A DNA stretch of 64,000 nucleotides from Oceanimonas marisflavi (GTDB lineage: Bacteria > Pseudomonadota > Gammaproteobacteria > Enterobacterales > Aeromonadaceae), in assembly GCF_003049725.1 (NCBI RefSeq), contig NZ_QAGM01000006.1, forward strand, positions 62,001 to 126,000. Direction: 5' to 3'. Below are positions 18,282 to 26,351 of the stretch, in pieces. The position numbers and the translations under genes are program-made. Each line of letters begins with the position of its first letter. Position 1 is the stretch's first letter. The notes beneath the pieces are model-generated. The model did not search any database, was not told where the DNA came from, and saw nothing but the letters and a program-made list of their open reading frames with translations.

Positions 18282-18695
18282 GATTGAACCCTCTCTCGGG
18301 ATTTTTTACTGGAACTGCCAGAGTCCGGACTCAAACCGGAACGAGGCCAGGAAACCGCCCTCACTCGCCGCAGCATCCGTGCCGGAGGGGAAAACGCTGG
18401 TGCCCCCGAAAGGGCAATATTAGAAAAGACTAACATTAAAAAGCGGGTTATTTTTTACCCCAAAACACGGACTTTTTAAAGAAAAATCTTGATGTGGAGA
18501 AGGTTGTCCGGCCAGAGTCTGGATCAGGCCAGTGACGGCGATCACGACAGTATTGCAGATATTGCCTTGTCATCAGACGGCGCTGGTAGTTCTGGAGAGC
18601 TATATCCGGCTTTGTGCCAAATTTAGAAAAAACGATCTGTCGCGTATGCTCAGATATAATCCCCCTCCAAGATGGCTTTATCCAAGAGTAACCTT
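18282..18695. other. Intergenic region between diguanylate cyclase and LysR genes
   Basis: About 410 bases without a supportable gene. The stretch around 18420-18490 is A/T-rich in an otherwise G+C-rich window. A perfect TATAAT at 18655-18660 is a possible -10 box for the LysR gene, but I see no good -35 at the right distance. No terminator or RNA gene is evident. Confidence 0.5.
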
Positions 18696-19568
18696 ATGCG
18701 TTCATTACCGGCACTGACCTCATTACGCGTTTTTGAAACCACAGGCAAGTGCCTGAGTTTCACTCAGGCGGCAACCCAGTTGCATGTCACGCAAAGCGCG
18801 GTCAGCCGACAAATCAAGCAATTGGAAGACTATCTTGGGGTGGCGCTGTTCATTCGCCGCCATCACCACCTGGAGCTGACCGAGTCCGGAAAACAACTGC
18901 TTGCCAAGCTGGAACAGTCTTTCAACCTGATGGAAAGTGCGGTACAGGAGCTGCGGGATCCCAAACAACGGCAAAAGCTGGCCCTGCTGGTGCCCCCCAC
19001 CTTTGCCACACGCTGGCTGGCCCCCCGACTGGCGAACCTGCACCGGCACTCCCCCGAGCTGGAGCTGTCCATTCACAACAGCGACGTCGACAGCAAATTG
19101 TTCGATTGCTGTATCCGCTTTGGCCGCACCGCCAGACCCAGCCATTACAGTGAGCTGATCATGCTGGAGCAGCATGTCGCCGTCTGTGCCCCGGAGCTGG
19201 TCGACCGGGCGCAACACCTGGAACAGGCTGCTGGCAGCCTGCTTCATATTCTGCACAAGGGTGAACGGCTGCCGGTGTGGCAAAACTGGCTGCAGGCCGC
19301 CGGCCTTACCGACCAAGTTGATGCCAGTCGCGGCATGGAATTCAGCACCCTGGATCAGGTGACCAATGCCGCCATCAACGGTGCCGGCTTCGCCATTATC
19401 GACAAACACATGATCAACCGCGAACTGCAGTCAGGTGCCCTGGTACCCTTCAGTGATGTCGAGGTCAGCGGCCCCTATGGCTACTGGCTGGACATCAATG
19501 CCGAACGCCAAGGGCTGGCCAAGGTCATTCGCTTTACCGAGTGGCTGCGTGCAATCAGCCCTGATTAA
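18696..19568 (+). CDS. LysR-family regulator (GcvA-like subgroup)
   Basis: The 290-residue protein has the N-terminal helix-turn-helix LSFTQAATQLHVTQSAVSRQ, the dimerisation helix and a LysR substrate-binding domain with CCIRFGRTA and GAGFAIID. The ATG at 18696 matches the usual MRSLPALTSLRVFE start; an upstream ATG at 18672 is in frame but has no good binding site. It is convergent with the aldo/keto reductase gene that ends the transporter operon and is the only regulator in this block. It is therefore the best candidate to control the 19.7-25.8 kb cluster, though this is inference from position. Confidence 0.88.
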   Translation: MRSLPALTSLRVFETTGKCLSFTQAATQLHVTQSAVSRQIKQLEDYLGVALFIRRHHHLELTESGKQLLAKLEQSFNLMESAVQELRDPKQRQKLALLVPPTFATRWLAPRLANLHRHSPELELSIHNSDVDSKLFDCCIRFGRTARPSHYSELIMLEQHVAVCAPELVDRAQHLEQAAGSLLHILHKGERLPVWQNWLQAAGLTDQVDASRGMEFSTLDQVTNAAINGAGFAIIDKHMINRELQSGALVPFSDVEVSGPYGYWLDINAERQGLAKVIRFTEWLRAISPD

Positions 19569-19611
19569 CTCCCTCCAGGGTGAGCAGACACATACCCCGC
19601 CAATGAGTCAC

Positions 19612-19634
19612 AAAAAAGCCCCGGCAAGCGGGGC
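19612..19634 (-). terminator. Terminator after the aldo/keto reductase gene
   Basis: The stem GCCCCG/CGGGGC (19618-19634) is followed on the minus strand by six T residues. It lies between convergent genes and probably serves both, although the T tract favours the minus strand. Confidence 0.85.
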
Positions 19635-19683
19635 AAAATAGACCTGAAGCAAAATCACGTACTACGGAAACAATCGAGGGTGA

Positions 19684-20703
19684 TCAGTCAATAAAGGGAA
19701 CCCGGGCCGGACGCGGGCTGCGCGCAATACGCTTGCCAGCAGTGTAGTCGTTGATCACGTCACAAGGGGTATAGTTACGCTCAATCTCGTAAAGCTCGTC
19801 TGCGGTCAGGGTCATTTCGAGTGCCGCCAGCGCACTGTCGAACTGGGCCGGGCTGTCGGCACCCACCAGCATGGAGGACACTTCCGGCTTCTGCAGTACC
19901 CAGGCCTGTGCCACCTGCGCCGGCAGACAACCACGGGCGTCGGCCACCTTGGCCACGGAATGTGCGATATCCCTGGAGGCCTGATCGTTGTACATCTCGG
20001 CAGTAAAGAAGTCGGTCTGGTTGCGGGTGGATTGCAGATCGCTGGTCAGAATGCCCCGGGCCAGCGGGCTGAATACCGACACGCCAATGCCCTGATCCAT
20101 ACAGAAGGGGATCATTTCCCGCTCTTCTTCCCGGTAGGCGCAGTTCAGCTGCAGCTGCATGTTAATCGGACGGGCCCAGCCGTTCTTATCACAGACCTGC
20201 AGGATCTTCGCCAGCTGCCAGGTGTACATGGTGGATACACCGATATAGCGAGCCTTGCCGGCCAGCACGATATCGTTGAGGGCACCCATGGTCTCTTCCA
20301 CCGGGGTTTCAGTATCGAAATAATGCAGCATGTAGATGTCGACATAATCCATGCCCATGCGCTTGAGAGAGCCATCGATGGCATCGAAGATATGCTTGCG
20401 TGAGTGCCCCTGGGCATTGATGTCATCGCTCATGGCATAACCCACCTTGGTGGTGATAACCAGCTCTTCACGGCGGGCAATGCGGCGCAGCACATTGCAC
20501 ACCACTTCTTCGCCGGCACCGGTAGAGTAGAAGTCAGCCAGATCGATAAAGTTGACACCCATGTTCAGTGCGTGCGCGATAATCGGCTCACTTTCCTTTT
20601 CATCAAAAATCCAGGGTTTCCATTCCTTGGAGCCCATGTTCATGGTGCCGAGGCAGAGACGGGATACTTTCAGGCCGGACTGACCGAGTCTTACGTATTG
20701 CAT
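19684..20703 (-). CDS. Aldo/keto reductase
   Basis: A 339-residue NADPH-type aldo/keto reductase. The catalytic tetrad is complete: Asp54 (NFIDLADFY), Tyr59, Lys86 (VITTKVG) and His127 (IYMLHYFD). The barrel continues with YIGVSTMYTWQLAKI and SVFSPLARG. The family interconverts aldehydes or ketones with alcohols in the cytosol. It lies 68 bases after the BCCT gene with only a weak hairpin (GGAGCC/GGCTCC) between them, so they are probably one operon, followed by a strong terminator. The substrate is unknown; the context suggests a reaction on the imported compound or its aldehyde. Confidence 0.88.
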   Translation of the reverse strand: MQYVRLGQSGLKVSRLCLGTMNMGSKEWKPWIFDEKESEPIIAHALNMGVNFIDLADFYSTGAGEEVVCNVLRRIARREELVITTKVGYAMSDDINAQGHSRKHIFDAIDGSLKRMGMDYVDIYMLHYFDTETPVEETMGALNDIVLAGKARYIGVSTMYTWQLAKILQVCDKNGWARPINMQLQLNCAYREEEREMIPFCMDQGIGVSVFSPLARGILTSDLQSTRNQTDFFTAEMYNDQASRDIAHSVAKVADARGCLPAQVAQAWVLQKPEVSSMLVGADSPAQFDSALAALEMTLTADELYEIERNYTPCDVINDYTAGKRIARSPRPARVPFID

Positions 20704-20771
20704 GTTAAATCCTCAAAAGGTAATGGTGGAGCCAAGCCAGCCCGGCTCCATGCGTTACAAGGTTGAATCGT

Positions 20772-22373
20772 TTATTTCTGTCCCAGTCCCGCCAGCGGTA
20801 CTACACGCCCGGCTTCGGCACCGGCTTCCATCTCGTCCAGCACGCTCGGCTTCAGCTCGACGGTCTGGCCGTTAACCTGGACCCGTTGCGCCAGTTTCAG
20901 AAAGGCAAAGCCCGCTCCCAGCACAATCAACATGCCCGGTACGCCCGACAGGTTGAACAGCATCTTGATTGCATCGACCCCGATATAACTCGCACTAATC
21001 CAGGCGACAAAGGCGATGGCGCAACCCCAGGTGGCCTTGACCCACAAGGGTGACTTCAGGTTTTCGGCATCTACCCCCTTGATACAGAGGCCACCGATGG
21101 CATCGGTATTGGAGTCGGCTGCGGTAATAAAGGTGATGAAACAGGCAAAGATAAACAGCGCGCTGAGCAGGGTGCTGCCGGGCAACTGATCGAACAGCAC
21201 ATAAATCACCGAGGCAAAGCCATGGTCTTGGTAGGCCTGGTACATGATGCCGCCCAGGGTGGTGTCGAAATACAGCGAAGAGCCGCTGAAGATGCTGAAC
21301 CACAGGAAACCGAACAGGGACGGCAGCAACAGGTTGACGATAATGAACTGACGCACCGTGTAGCCACGGGCAATCTTGCCGAGGAACAGGCAGCTGAGCG
21401 GGGCCCAGGCAAACCAGCTGGCAAAGAAGGCCACGGTCCACCAGCCAGGCCACTGGTCGTTCCCGGAAGCGCCGGTTACCAGGTTGCGGGCAAAGAAGTC
21501 CGACAGATAAACCCCGAGTGATTCCACGCCCAGGGACAGAATGAACACGGTCGGACCCACGAAGAAGATGAACAAGGCACCGGTAAAGTAAAGCCAGGTG
21601 TTGATGCGCGCCAGCGTCTGAATGCCACGGTACAGCCCGGATGCAGCCGACATAATGGCAGACCCGATAATGGCAATGGCGATGATCGCGTACCCGGTCA
21701 CGCTTTTCTCGATGCCCAGTACCGATTCCATGCCATCGCCGATCACCAGCAGGCCGGAAGTCAGGGTGGCGGACATGCCCAGCACCACGGAGAACAGCGC
21801 CAGCCCATCGATCACCTGGCCACCGATGCCATCCACCCGGCGGCCCAGCAGCGGACGCAGCATGGAGCCGATGGAAAAGGGCAGCTTGAGGTTGTGAAAC
21901 GCCAGCGCAAAGGCCAGGCCTGCAACTGTATAGATGCTGTATGGGGTAATGGTCCAGTGCACGAAGATGGTGGACATGGAAAACCGCATCGACTCGGCGC
22001 TTTCCGGCGTCACTCCCAGGTACTTCGGCGGTTCATGGTAATGCAGCACCGGCTCGGCCACCGACCAGAACAGGATGCCCATGGCAATGACGGTGGTTAA
22101 GGAAACCGCAAACCAGCGGAACGGGGTCAGCATGGGAGCGGCCTTTTCGCCGCCAATGCGCACTCGGCCGATGGGCGAGCAAAACGCATAGGCGGCGATA
22201 AACACCATCAACAGGGCACTGAGATTAAACAGCCAGGAGAGGTTGTCCATGATCCCACTGTTTAGTGTCGAGGTGCCGGCAATGAAGTTTTGCTTGTCGA
22301 TGATGGTGTAGATAACCGTCAGTACAAGGCAGGCAAATGCCGGCCAGAAGGTAATGGGTCTGATGTTTTTCAT
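20772..22373 (-). CDS. Second BCCT-family transporter, divergent subtype
   Basis: A 533-residue, 12-segment transporter of the BCCT family. The start is the ATG at 22373 with GTAGGGAT upstream; the open frame extends 39 codons further without family similarity. Marks are GILFWSVAEPVLHYHEPP, the TM4 segment FVHWTITPYSIYTVAG, and TM8 WTVAFFASWFAWAPLSC with KIARGYTVRQF. Compared with the first BCCT protein (14752), several aromatic positions in TM4 and TM8 differ while the core Trp residues remain, so the substrate may differ from glycine betaine. The gene leads an operon with the aldo/keto reductase gene. Confidence 0.87.
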   Translation of the reverse strand: MKNIRPITFWPAFACLVLTVIYTIIDKQNFIAGTSTLNSGIMDNLSWLFNLSALLMVFIAAYAFCSPIGRVRIGGEKAAPMLTPFRWFAVSLTTVIAMGILFWSVAEPVLHYHEPPKYLGVTPESAESMRFSMSTIFVHWTITPYSIYTVAGLAFALAFHNLKLPFSIGSMLRPLLGRRVDGIGGQVIDGLALFSVVLGMSATLTSGLLVIGDGMESVLGIEKSVTGYAIIAIAIIGSAIMSAASGLYRGIQTLARINTWLYFTGALFIFFVGPTVFILSLGVESLGVYLSDFFARNLVTGASGNDQWPGWWTVAFFASWFAWAPLSCLFLGKIARGYTVRQFIIVNLLLPSLFGFLWFSIFSGSSLYFDTTLGGIMYQAYQDHGFASVIYVLFDQLPGSTLLSALFIFACFITFITAADSNTDAIGGLCIKGVDAENLKSPLWVKATWGCAIAFVAWISASYIGVDAIKMLFNLSGVPGMLIVLGAGFAFLKLAQRVQVNGQTVELKPSVLDEMEAGAEAGRVVPLAGLGQK

Positions 22374-22768
22374 ATAAATCCCTACAGCATGATTCACCGG
22401 TATGGCGAATGTTCCTTCAACTATTCCAATCGCCGGCAAGCATGCTTCAACAGGGAAAATTTTCAAAATGACATAAATGCGATCAACCATGACAAAAAGT
22501 CATAACACAAAGTCAACATGATATTTGTAGGGTTATCACCGGTATCAAATCGGAACGGGACATCAAGAAAGAGCGAAGCTCAGAACTCTCGGAACTATTC
22601 CAGGCTCCTGTTCCAGGAGACAAGGTAGTTATCATTCCGGTTTATATAAGTCGAAGGACCGAAGGTAAAAGTCCCGGGCAAAAAGCGGGCTCGCGCAGGC
22701 AGCCGCCGGCCAGAAGGCCGGCGGCTGTGAATAAACGGGCGTACCCGTCAAGCAGGAAGAAACAGGGA
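22374..22768. other. Intergenic region between aldehyde dehydrogenase and BCCT genes
   Basis: About 395 bases with no supportable gene. It holds the terminator of the aldehyde dehydrogenase gene at 22701-22728 and should hold the BCCT promoter. An inverted repeat ATGAC-AAAAA-GTCAT lies at 22489-22503, about 115 bases before the BCCT start, within an A/T-rich patch, and could be an operator. No RNA gene is evident. Confidence 0.5.
22701..22728 (-). terminator. Strong hairpin after the aldehyde dehydrogenase gene
   Basis: A perfect 12-base-pair G+C-rich stem (CAGCCGCCGGCC/GGCCGGCGGCTG) with an AGAA loop lies about 40 bases beyond the aldehyde dehydrogenase stop. The run of five T residues comes about 15 bases later, so this may be an imperfect terminator or a transcript-stabilising hairpin. 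Confidence 0.65.
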
Positions 22769-24274
22769 TCAGGCGTCGCCGTAATATACCCAGACACCCT
22801 TGGTCTTGGTGTAGGAAGACAGGGAATGGATTGCCATCTCCTTGCCCCAGCCGCTCTGGCGGAAGCCGCCGAAGGGCGCGGCCAGGCCGTAGCAGCCGTA
22901 ACGGTTGATAAACAGCATACCGGCATCGATTTGTTCCGCTACCCGGTGGGCGCGGGACACATCACCGGTATAGAGGCCGGCTGCCAGTCCGTAGGCGGTA
23001 GCGTTGGCCATTTGCACGGCTTCTTCCGTGGTGTGGAAGCGGGTACAGCACAGCACCGGGCCAAAAATCTCTTCCTGAGCAATGCGAGCTTTCTGATCCA
23101 CCTCGGAGAAGATGGTGGGGCGAATAAAGTAACCGTTTGCGTTGTCGCCCTCGGTATCCGCATACCCACCGGCCACCAGCTTGGCCTCGCCCTTGCCGAT
23201 TTCAATGTACTCCAGGATCTTGTTGAACTGCGCCTCGTTGCACTGAGGGCCCTGATCGACATTTTCGTCGAACGGATTGCCGCATTTCACCGCATTGGCC
23301 TTGGCGATCAGCTTCTCGAGCACCTGGTCATAGATGCTGTCGTGGATCAGGAAGCGGGTCGGCTCCGAGCATTTTTCCCCCTTGTGAGAGAACATCACGG
23401 TGAAGGCACGATCGATGGCGCCATCCAGATTCGGCGTGTCTTCAAAGAAGATACAGGGAGACTTGCCGCCCAGCTCTAGGGTGGCGGCCTTGAGATTGGA
23501 CAGGCCGGAATTCTGCACTATCTTGCGTCCCACCCCGGTGCTGCCGGTAAAGGACACCTTGTGCACATTGTGGCTCAGGGTCAGCTGGTTGGCCATAGCG
23601 CCATCGGTCAGCAGCATGTTGATCACGCCCTTCGGAAACTCAAGCTCGCTGTCGATCAACTCCATCAGGTAGATGGTGGTCAGCGGCGTGTATTCCGACG
23701 GCTTGACGATCACCGTATTGCCCATGGCCAGTGCCGCCGCCATCTTGAGGCTGGTCTGATACAGGGGGAAGTTCCAAGGTGCGATCAACGCACAGACGCC
23801 AATCGGCTCTTTTACCGTGTAGTTCAGAAAGCCGTCTTCAACCGGCGAGGTTTCGCCATAGAATTTGTCGGTCCAGCCGGCGTAGTACTCGAAGATATCG
23901 GCGCAGGTGGGAATGTCGTCGGCCATGGATTCGGTGAACAGCTTGCCGTTGGGCAGGGACTCGAGTACCGCCAGCTGTTCGGTATGTTCACGGATCAGGC
24001 GGGCTATCTGGCGCAGCATGTCGGCTCGCTGGGTGCGGCTGACCTTTGACCAAACGCCGGACTCGTGCCGCTGGTTGGCAATTTGAGCGGCGTATTCCAC
24101 CTGCTCCGCATCGGCCATCACAAATTCGCACAGCGCTTCGCGGTTGGCCGGGTTGGTCACTACCCACTTGTCCTGGCCGGTGCCGTCTACCCACTGGCCA
24201 TCGATATACTGCCGCTTGGGTTGCTGAAGCCAGTCGTAGGCCCAGGACAGGGGAATGTTTTTTACAGAATCCAT
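22769..24274 (-). CDS. NAD(P)-dependent aldehyde dehydrogenase
   Basis: A 501-residue aldehyde dehydrogenase of the betaine-aldehyde/aminoaldehyde-like class. The active-site Cys302 lies in HKGEKCSEP, the general base Glu267 in LELGGK and Asn168 in APWNFP; SFTGSTGVGR contacts the cofactor. The start is the ATG at 24274 with GGAG seven bases upstream; the open frame continues upstream without similarity. It follows the lyase gene by 150 bases on the same strand and is probably co-transcribed with it. The reaction is oxidation of an aldehyde to the acid. The actual substrate is unknown. Confidence 0.9.
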   Translation of the reverse strand: MDSVKNIPLSWAYDWLQQPKRQYIDGQWVDGTGQDKWVVTNPANREALCEFVMADAEQVEYAAQIANQRHESGVWSKVSRTQRADMLRQIARLIREHTEQLAVLESLPNGKLFTESMADDIPTCADIFEYYAGWTDKFYGETSPVEDGFLNYTVKEPIGVCALIAPWNFPLYQTSLKMAAALAMGNTVIVKPSEYTPLTTIYLMELIDSELEFPKGVINMLLTDGAMANQLTLSHNVHKVSFTGSTGVGRKIVQNSGLSNLKAATLELGGKSPCIFFEDTPNLDGAIDRAFTVMFSHKGEKCSEPTRFLIHDSIYDQVLEKLIAKANAVKCGNPFDENVDQGPQCNEAQFNKILEYIEIGKGEAKLVAGGYADTEGDNANGYFIRPTIFSEVDQKARIAQEEIFGPVLCCTRFHTTEEAVQMANATAYGLAAGLYTGDVSRAHRVAEQIDAGMLFINRYGCYGLAAPFGGFRQSGWGKEMAIHSLSSYTKTKGVWVYYGDA

Positions 24275-24424
24275 TTGATACTCCATTTCTGTTGCGACGA
24301 TGGTTACATCCTGTGAGGACGTTTGCTGTAACGGTTCTCGACGAGAGTAGAAGGATGGCTTTTCGAGCACAATTGACATTAGGGTATGGCGACCTGCAAA
24401 AAACTCATCCTTCTTCCCTGATGC

Positions 24425-25774
24425 TTATTCCTCCAGGTAACGCCGGATTTGCTCCAGATCACCGCCGCTTTCCTTGTAAACACGGGCCGCGAACGAATAA
24501 CCGCGTTGCTGCTTAAGCCGAATAAGTGTGGGAATCAATGTATTAACGTTATGGGCGTTACGCGCCAGATCCGGCTCCATACCGGCAAGGCAATGCTGCC
24601 GGAAGGCCTCCATACCGCTGGTCAAAACCGAGATGGCGTCGAGCAGATTACTGATCACCACCGACTGCCAGGGGGTGTAGTCGAGCTCACCATGATCCTG
24701 GGTCATCTGCACCGAGTAACAGCGCCCGCAGGCCTGCATGCAGCACTGGATCAGGTATTCCGGAATGGTCGGGTTGACCTTGCCCGGCATGGCCGAGGAG
24801 CCGGGTTGCACCGCGGGCAGGCGAATTTCGCCAAGCCCGGTTTCAGGCCCCGATGCCATCAGGCGAAAGTCCTTGGCAATGCGCAGCAGGGCCCTCGCCA
24901 GCTGGTCCAGTCCGGCAGCCACCCGGGCCAGATCGTCATGACTCTGGGAAGAGTCAAACAGGTTGTCGCTGTGCACAAACCGTGTCTCCCCCGTCATGCG
25001 GTTCAGTCCATCGATAACCCGGTTGAAGAAGGCCTCGGAACAATCCCCCTTGCGCCCGATAATATTTCCCCCCAGGTTGACCCGGTACAGCTCGGACGTA
25101 TCCGTCTCCAGTCGTTGACGGTGCCGTGCAAGCTGTGATGAATAGCCGCTAAAGAGATCGGAAAAACTGATCTCGACCGCGTCCTGCAGGCAGGTGCGGG
25201 AAATCTTCAGCACATGCTGCCACTGCTGCCCCTGCTCATCGAAGGTACCGATCAAGGCTGCCAGCTCGCTATCCAGTCGCTTCATCTTGTCGATCACCGC
25301 CAGGTGGCAGGCGGTATTCAAGGCATCACTGGTCGAGTTGTTCAGGTTGACGTGATCATTGGGATGCACCGGCTGGTAGCTTCCCAGGGGGCGATCGAAG
25401 GCATGGCGGTTGGCCAGGTTGGCCACCACCTCGTTTACGTTCATGTTGCTGGAGATCCCTCCGCCGCCATGAAAGGCATGCACCGGAAACGCGTCGGTGG
25501 GTATATCCTCAAGCAGCAGGTCCACCGCCGAAACGATGGCCTGACCGATATCAGGCTCGATTTCCCCGATATCGAGGTTGGTCTGGGCCGCCAGCTTTTT
25601 GACCAGCAGCAAGCCGCGCAGCAGCTCCGGGTAGGCCGACAGGGGTTTCTCGCCATTGAGCGGATACAAGTCGATTGCCCTTTGCGTTTGCACCCCGAAC
25701 AGTGCCTGTGCCGGCACTTTCAGCTCCCCTATCAAGTCTTCTTCTATACGGTATTGCCGCTGTGTTGTGGCCAT
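24425..25774 (-). CDS. Divergent aspartase/fumarase-superfamily lyase
   Basis: The 449-residue protein begins like aspartase (RIEEDLIGELKVPAQALFGVQT) and keeps the flexible loop GSSAMPGKVNP (325-335) with its catalytic Ser and with Lys332 and Asn334, so beta-elimination chemistry is likely. Three recognition regions differ from AspA as I recall it: GTS is GIS (Ile107), QSTND is NSTSD (147-150), and RTQLQD/RTHLQD is RTCLQD (Cys195). Aspartate is therefore doubtful as substrate. A strong AGAGAGGAA site precedes the ATG. It is the first gene of a lyase-aldehyde dehydrogenase pair next to a BCCT operon, suggesting elimination from an onium-type compound. That last point is inference. Confidence 0.82.
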   Translation of the reverse strand: MATTQRQYRIEEDLIGELKVPAQALFGVQTQRAIDLYPLNGEKPLSAYPELLRGLLLVKKLAAQTNLDIGEIEPDIGQAIVSAVDLLLEDIPTDAFPVHAFHGGGGISSNMNVNEVVANLANRHAFDRPLGSYQPVHPNDHVNLNNSTSDALNTACHLAVIDKMKRLDSELAALIGTFDEQGQQWQHVLKISRTCLQDAVEISFSDLFSGYSSQLARHRQRLETDTSELYRVNLGGNIIGRKGDCSEAFFNRVIDGLNRMTGETRFVHSDNLFDSSQSHDDLARVAAGLDQLARALLRIAKDFRLMASGPETGLGEIRLPAVQPGSSAMPGKVNPTIPEYLIQCCMQACGRCYSVQMTQDHGELDYTPWQSVVISNLLDAISVLTSGMEAFRQHCLAGMEPDLARNAHNVNTLIPTLIRLKQQRGYSFAARVYKESGGDLEQIRRYLEE

Positions 25775-25978
25775 GGATTCCTCTCTCCCTGAACTAAACG
25801 CTGAGAGTTATCAGAACCAAATACCTGAGCAAGCGCCAGTGATACTTTCACACAGAGGGATACGAAAAACTCATGATTCCACGAATATAAGAGGCACGTT
25901 TCACTCAAATTCAAAAAGCGGGCTCAATATTTCTATCTGAAGCTTTATCAGCTCATATGGATAGCGCAGATAGTGTGC

Positions 25979-26034
25979 TTTGACCTCCGGTCAAAACAAC
26001 GTCTGAGTCACGAAATGGTCACGGTTTGGTCACG
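25979..26034. promoter_or_regulatory. Candidate operator: inverted repeat plus three 11-bp phased repeats
   Basis: TTTGACC-TCC-GGTCAAA (25979-25995) is a perfect seven-base inverted repeat. It is followed by three direct repeats with an exact 11-base period: GAGTCACGAAA (26005), TGGTCACGGTT (26016) and TGGTCACGAAG (26027). All share a GTCA core, placed on the same face of the helix. They lie about 200 bases before the lyase gene. A LysR-type or other activator could bind here; which protein binds is not known. Confidence 0.6.
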
Positions 26035-26085
26035 AAGAGGATTTGATAGAATTAATAATTGTGATTTTATTAGATGTAGAAAAGC

Positions 26086-26117
26086 AAAAAGCCCTTAGCT
26101 ATCAACTAGCTAAGGGC
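26086..26117 (-). terminator. Terminator of tRNA-Asp
   Basis: The stem GCCCTTAGCT/AGCTAAGGGC with a seven-base loop is followed on the minus strand by five T residues. It lies 11 bases beyond the tRNA 3' end. Confidence 0.9.
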
Positions 26118-26127
26118 TTCTTAAATG

Positions 26128-26204
26128 TGGCGGAGCGGACGGGACTCGAACCCGCGACCCCCGGCGTGACAGGCCGGTATTCTAACCAACTGAACTACCG
26201 CTCC
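26128..26204 (-). tRNA. tRNA-Asp (anticodon GUC)
   Basis: On the minus strand the 77-base sequence begins GGAGCGGTAGTTCAGTTGG and ends with an encoded CCA. The acceptor stem GGAGCGG/CCGCTCC, the anticodon arm CCGGCCTGTCACGCCGG with GTC, and the T arm GCGGGTTCGAGTCCCGT are all intact. It closely matches Escherichia tRNA-Asp. It lies downstream of dnaQ, as aspV does in Escherichia. Confidence 0.97.
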
Positions 26205-26235
26205 GGTGCTTGGCTTGTCGCCTTAAGCAGGACGA

Positions 26236-26264
26236 ATAATATGGCTGTCCGGTCCGGGCGTCAA
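26236..26264 (-). promoter_or_regulatory. Sigma-70 promoter of tRNA-Asp
   Basis: On the minus strand TTGACG (26264-26259) and TATTAT (26241-26236) are separated by exactly 17 bases, with the tRNA starting about 30 bases downstream. Both boxes are one base from consensus. Confidence 0.75.
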
Positions 26265-26351
26265 GGGTAAAAATATCACTTTCGTTTATTTCGGTTAATT
26301 TTTAATCCCAAGCATTCAAAAATGCAGATTTAGTGGCCGGCTCCGGTGCCC

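Larger units (their letters stand above)
25775..26127. other. Upstream region of the lyase operon
   Basis: About 350 bases without a gene. Nearest the lyase gene the sequence is A/T-rich and must contain its promoter, although I cannot fix the boxes. Further upstream are the inverted and phased repeats at 25979-26034, listed separately, and then the tRNA-Asp terminator at 26086-26117. Confidence 0.6.

Noticed and set aside
18672-25774. Known DMSP-degradation (ddd) cluster
   Set aside because: BCCT, LysR and aldehyde dehydrogenase resemble that theme, but no DddD CoA-transferase, cupin lyase, DddP or DddB-type alcohol dehydrogenase is present.
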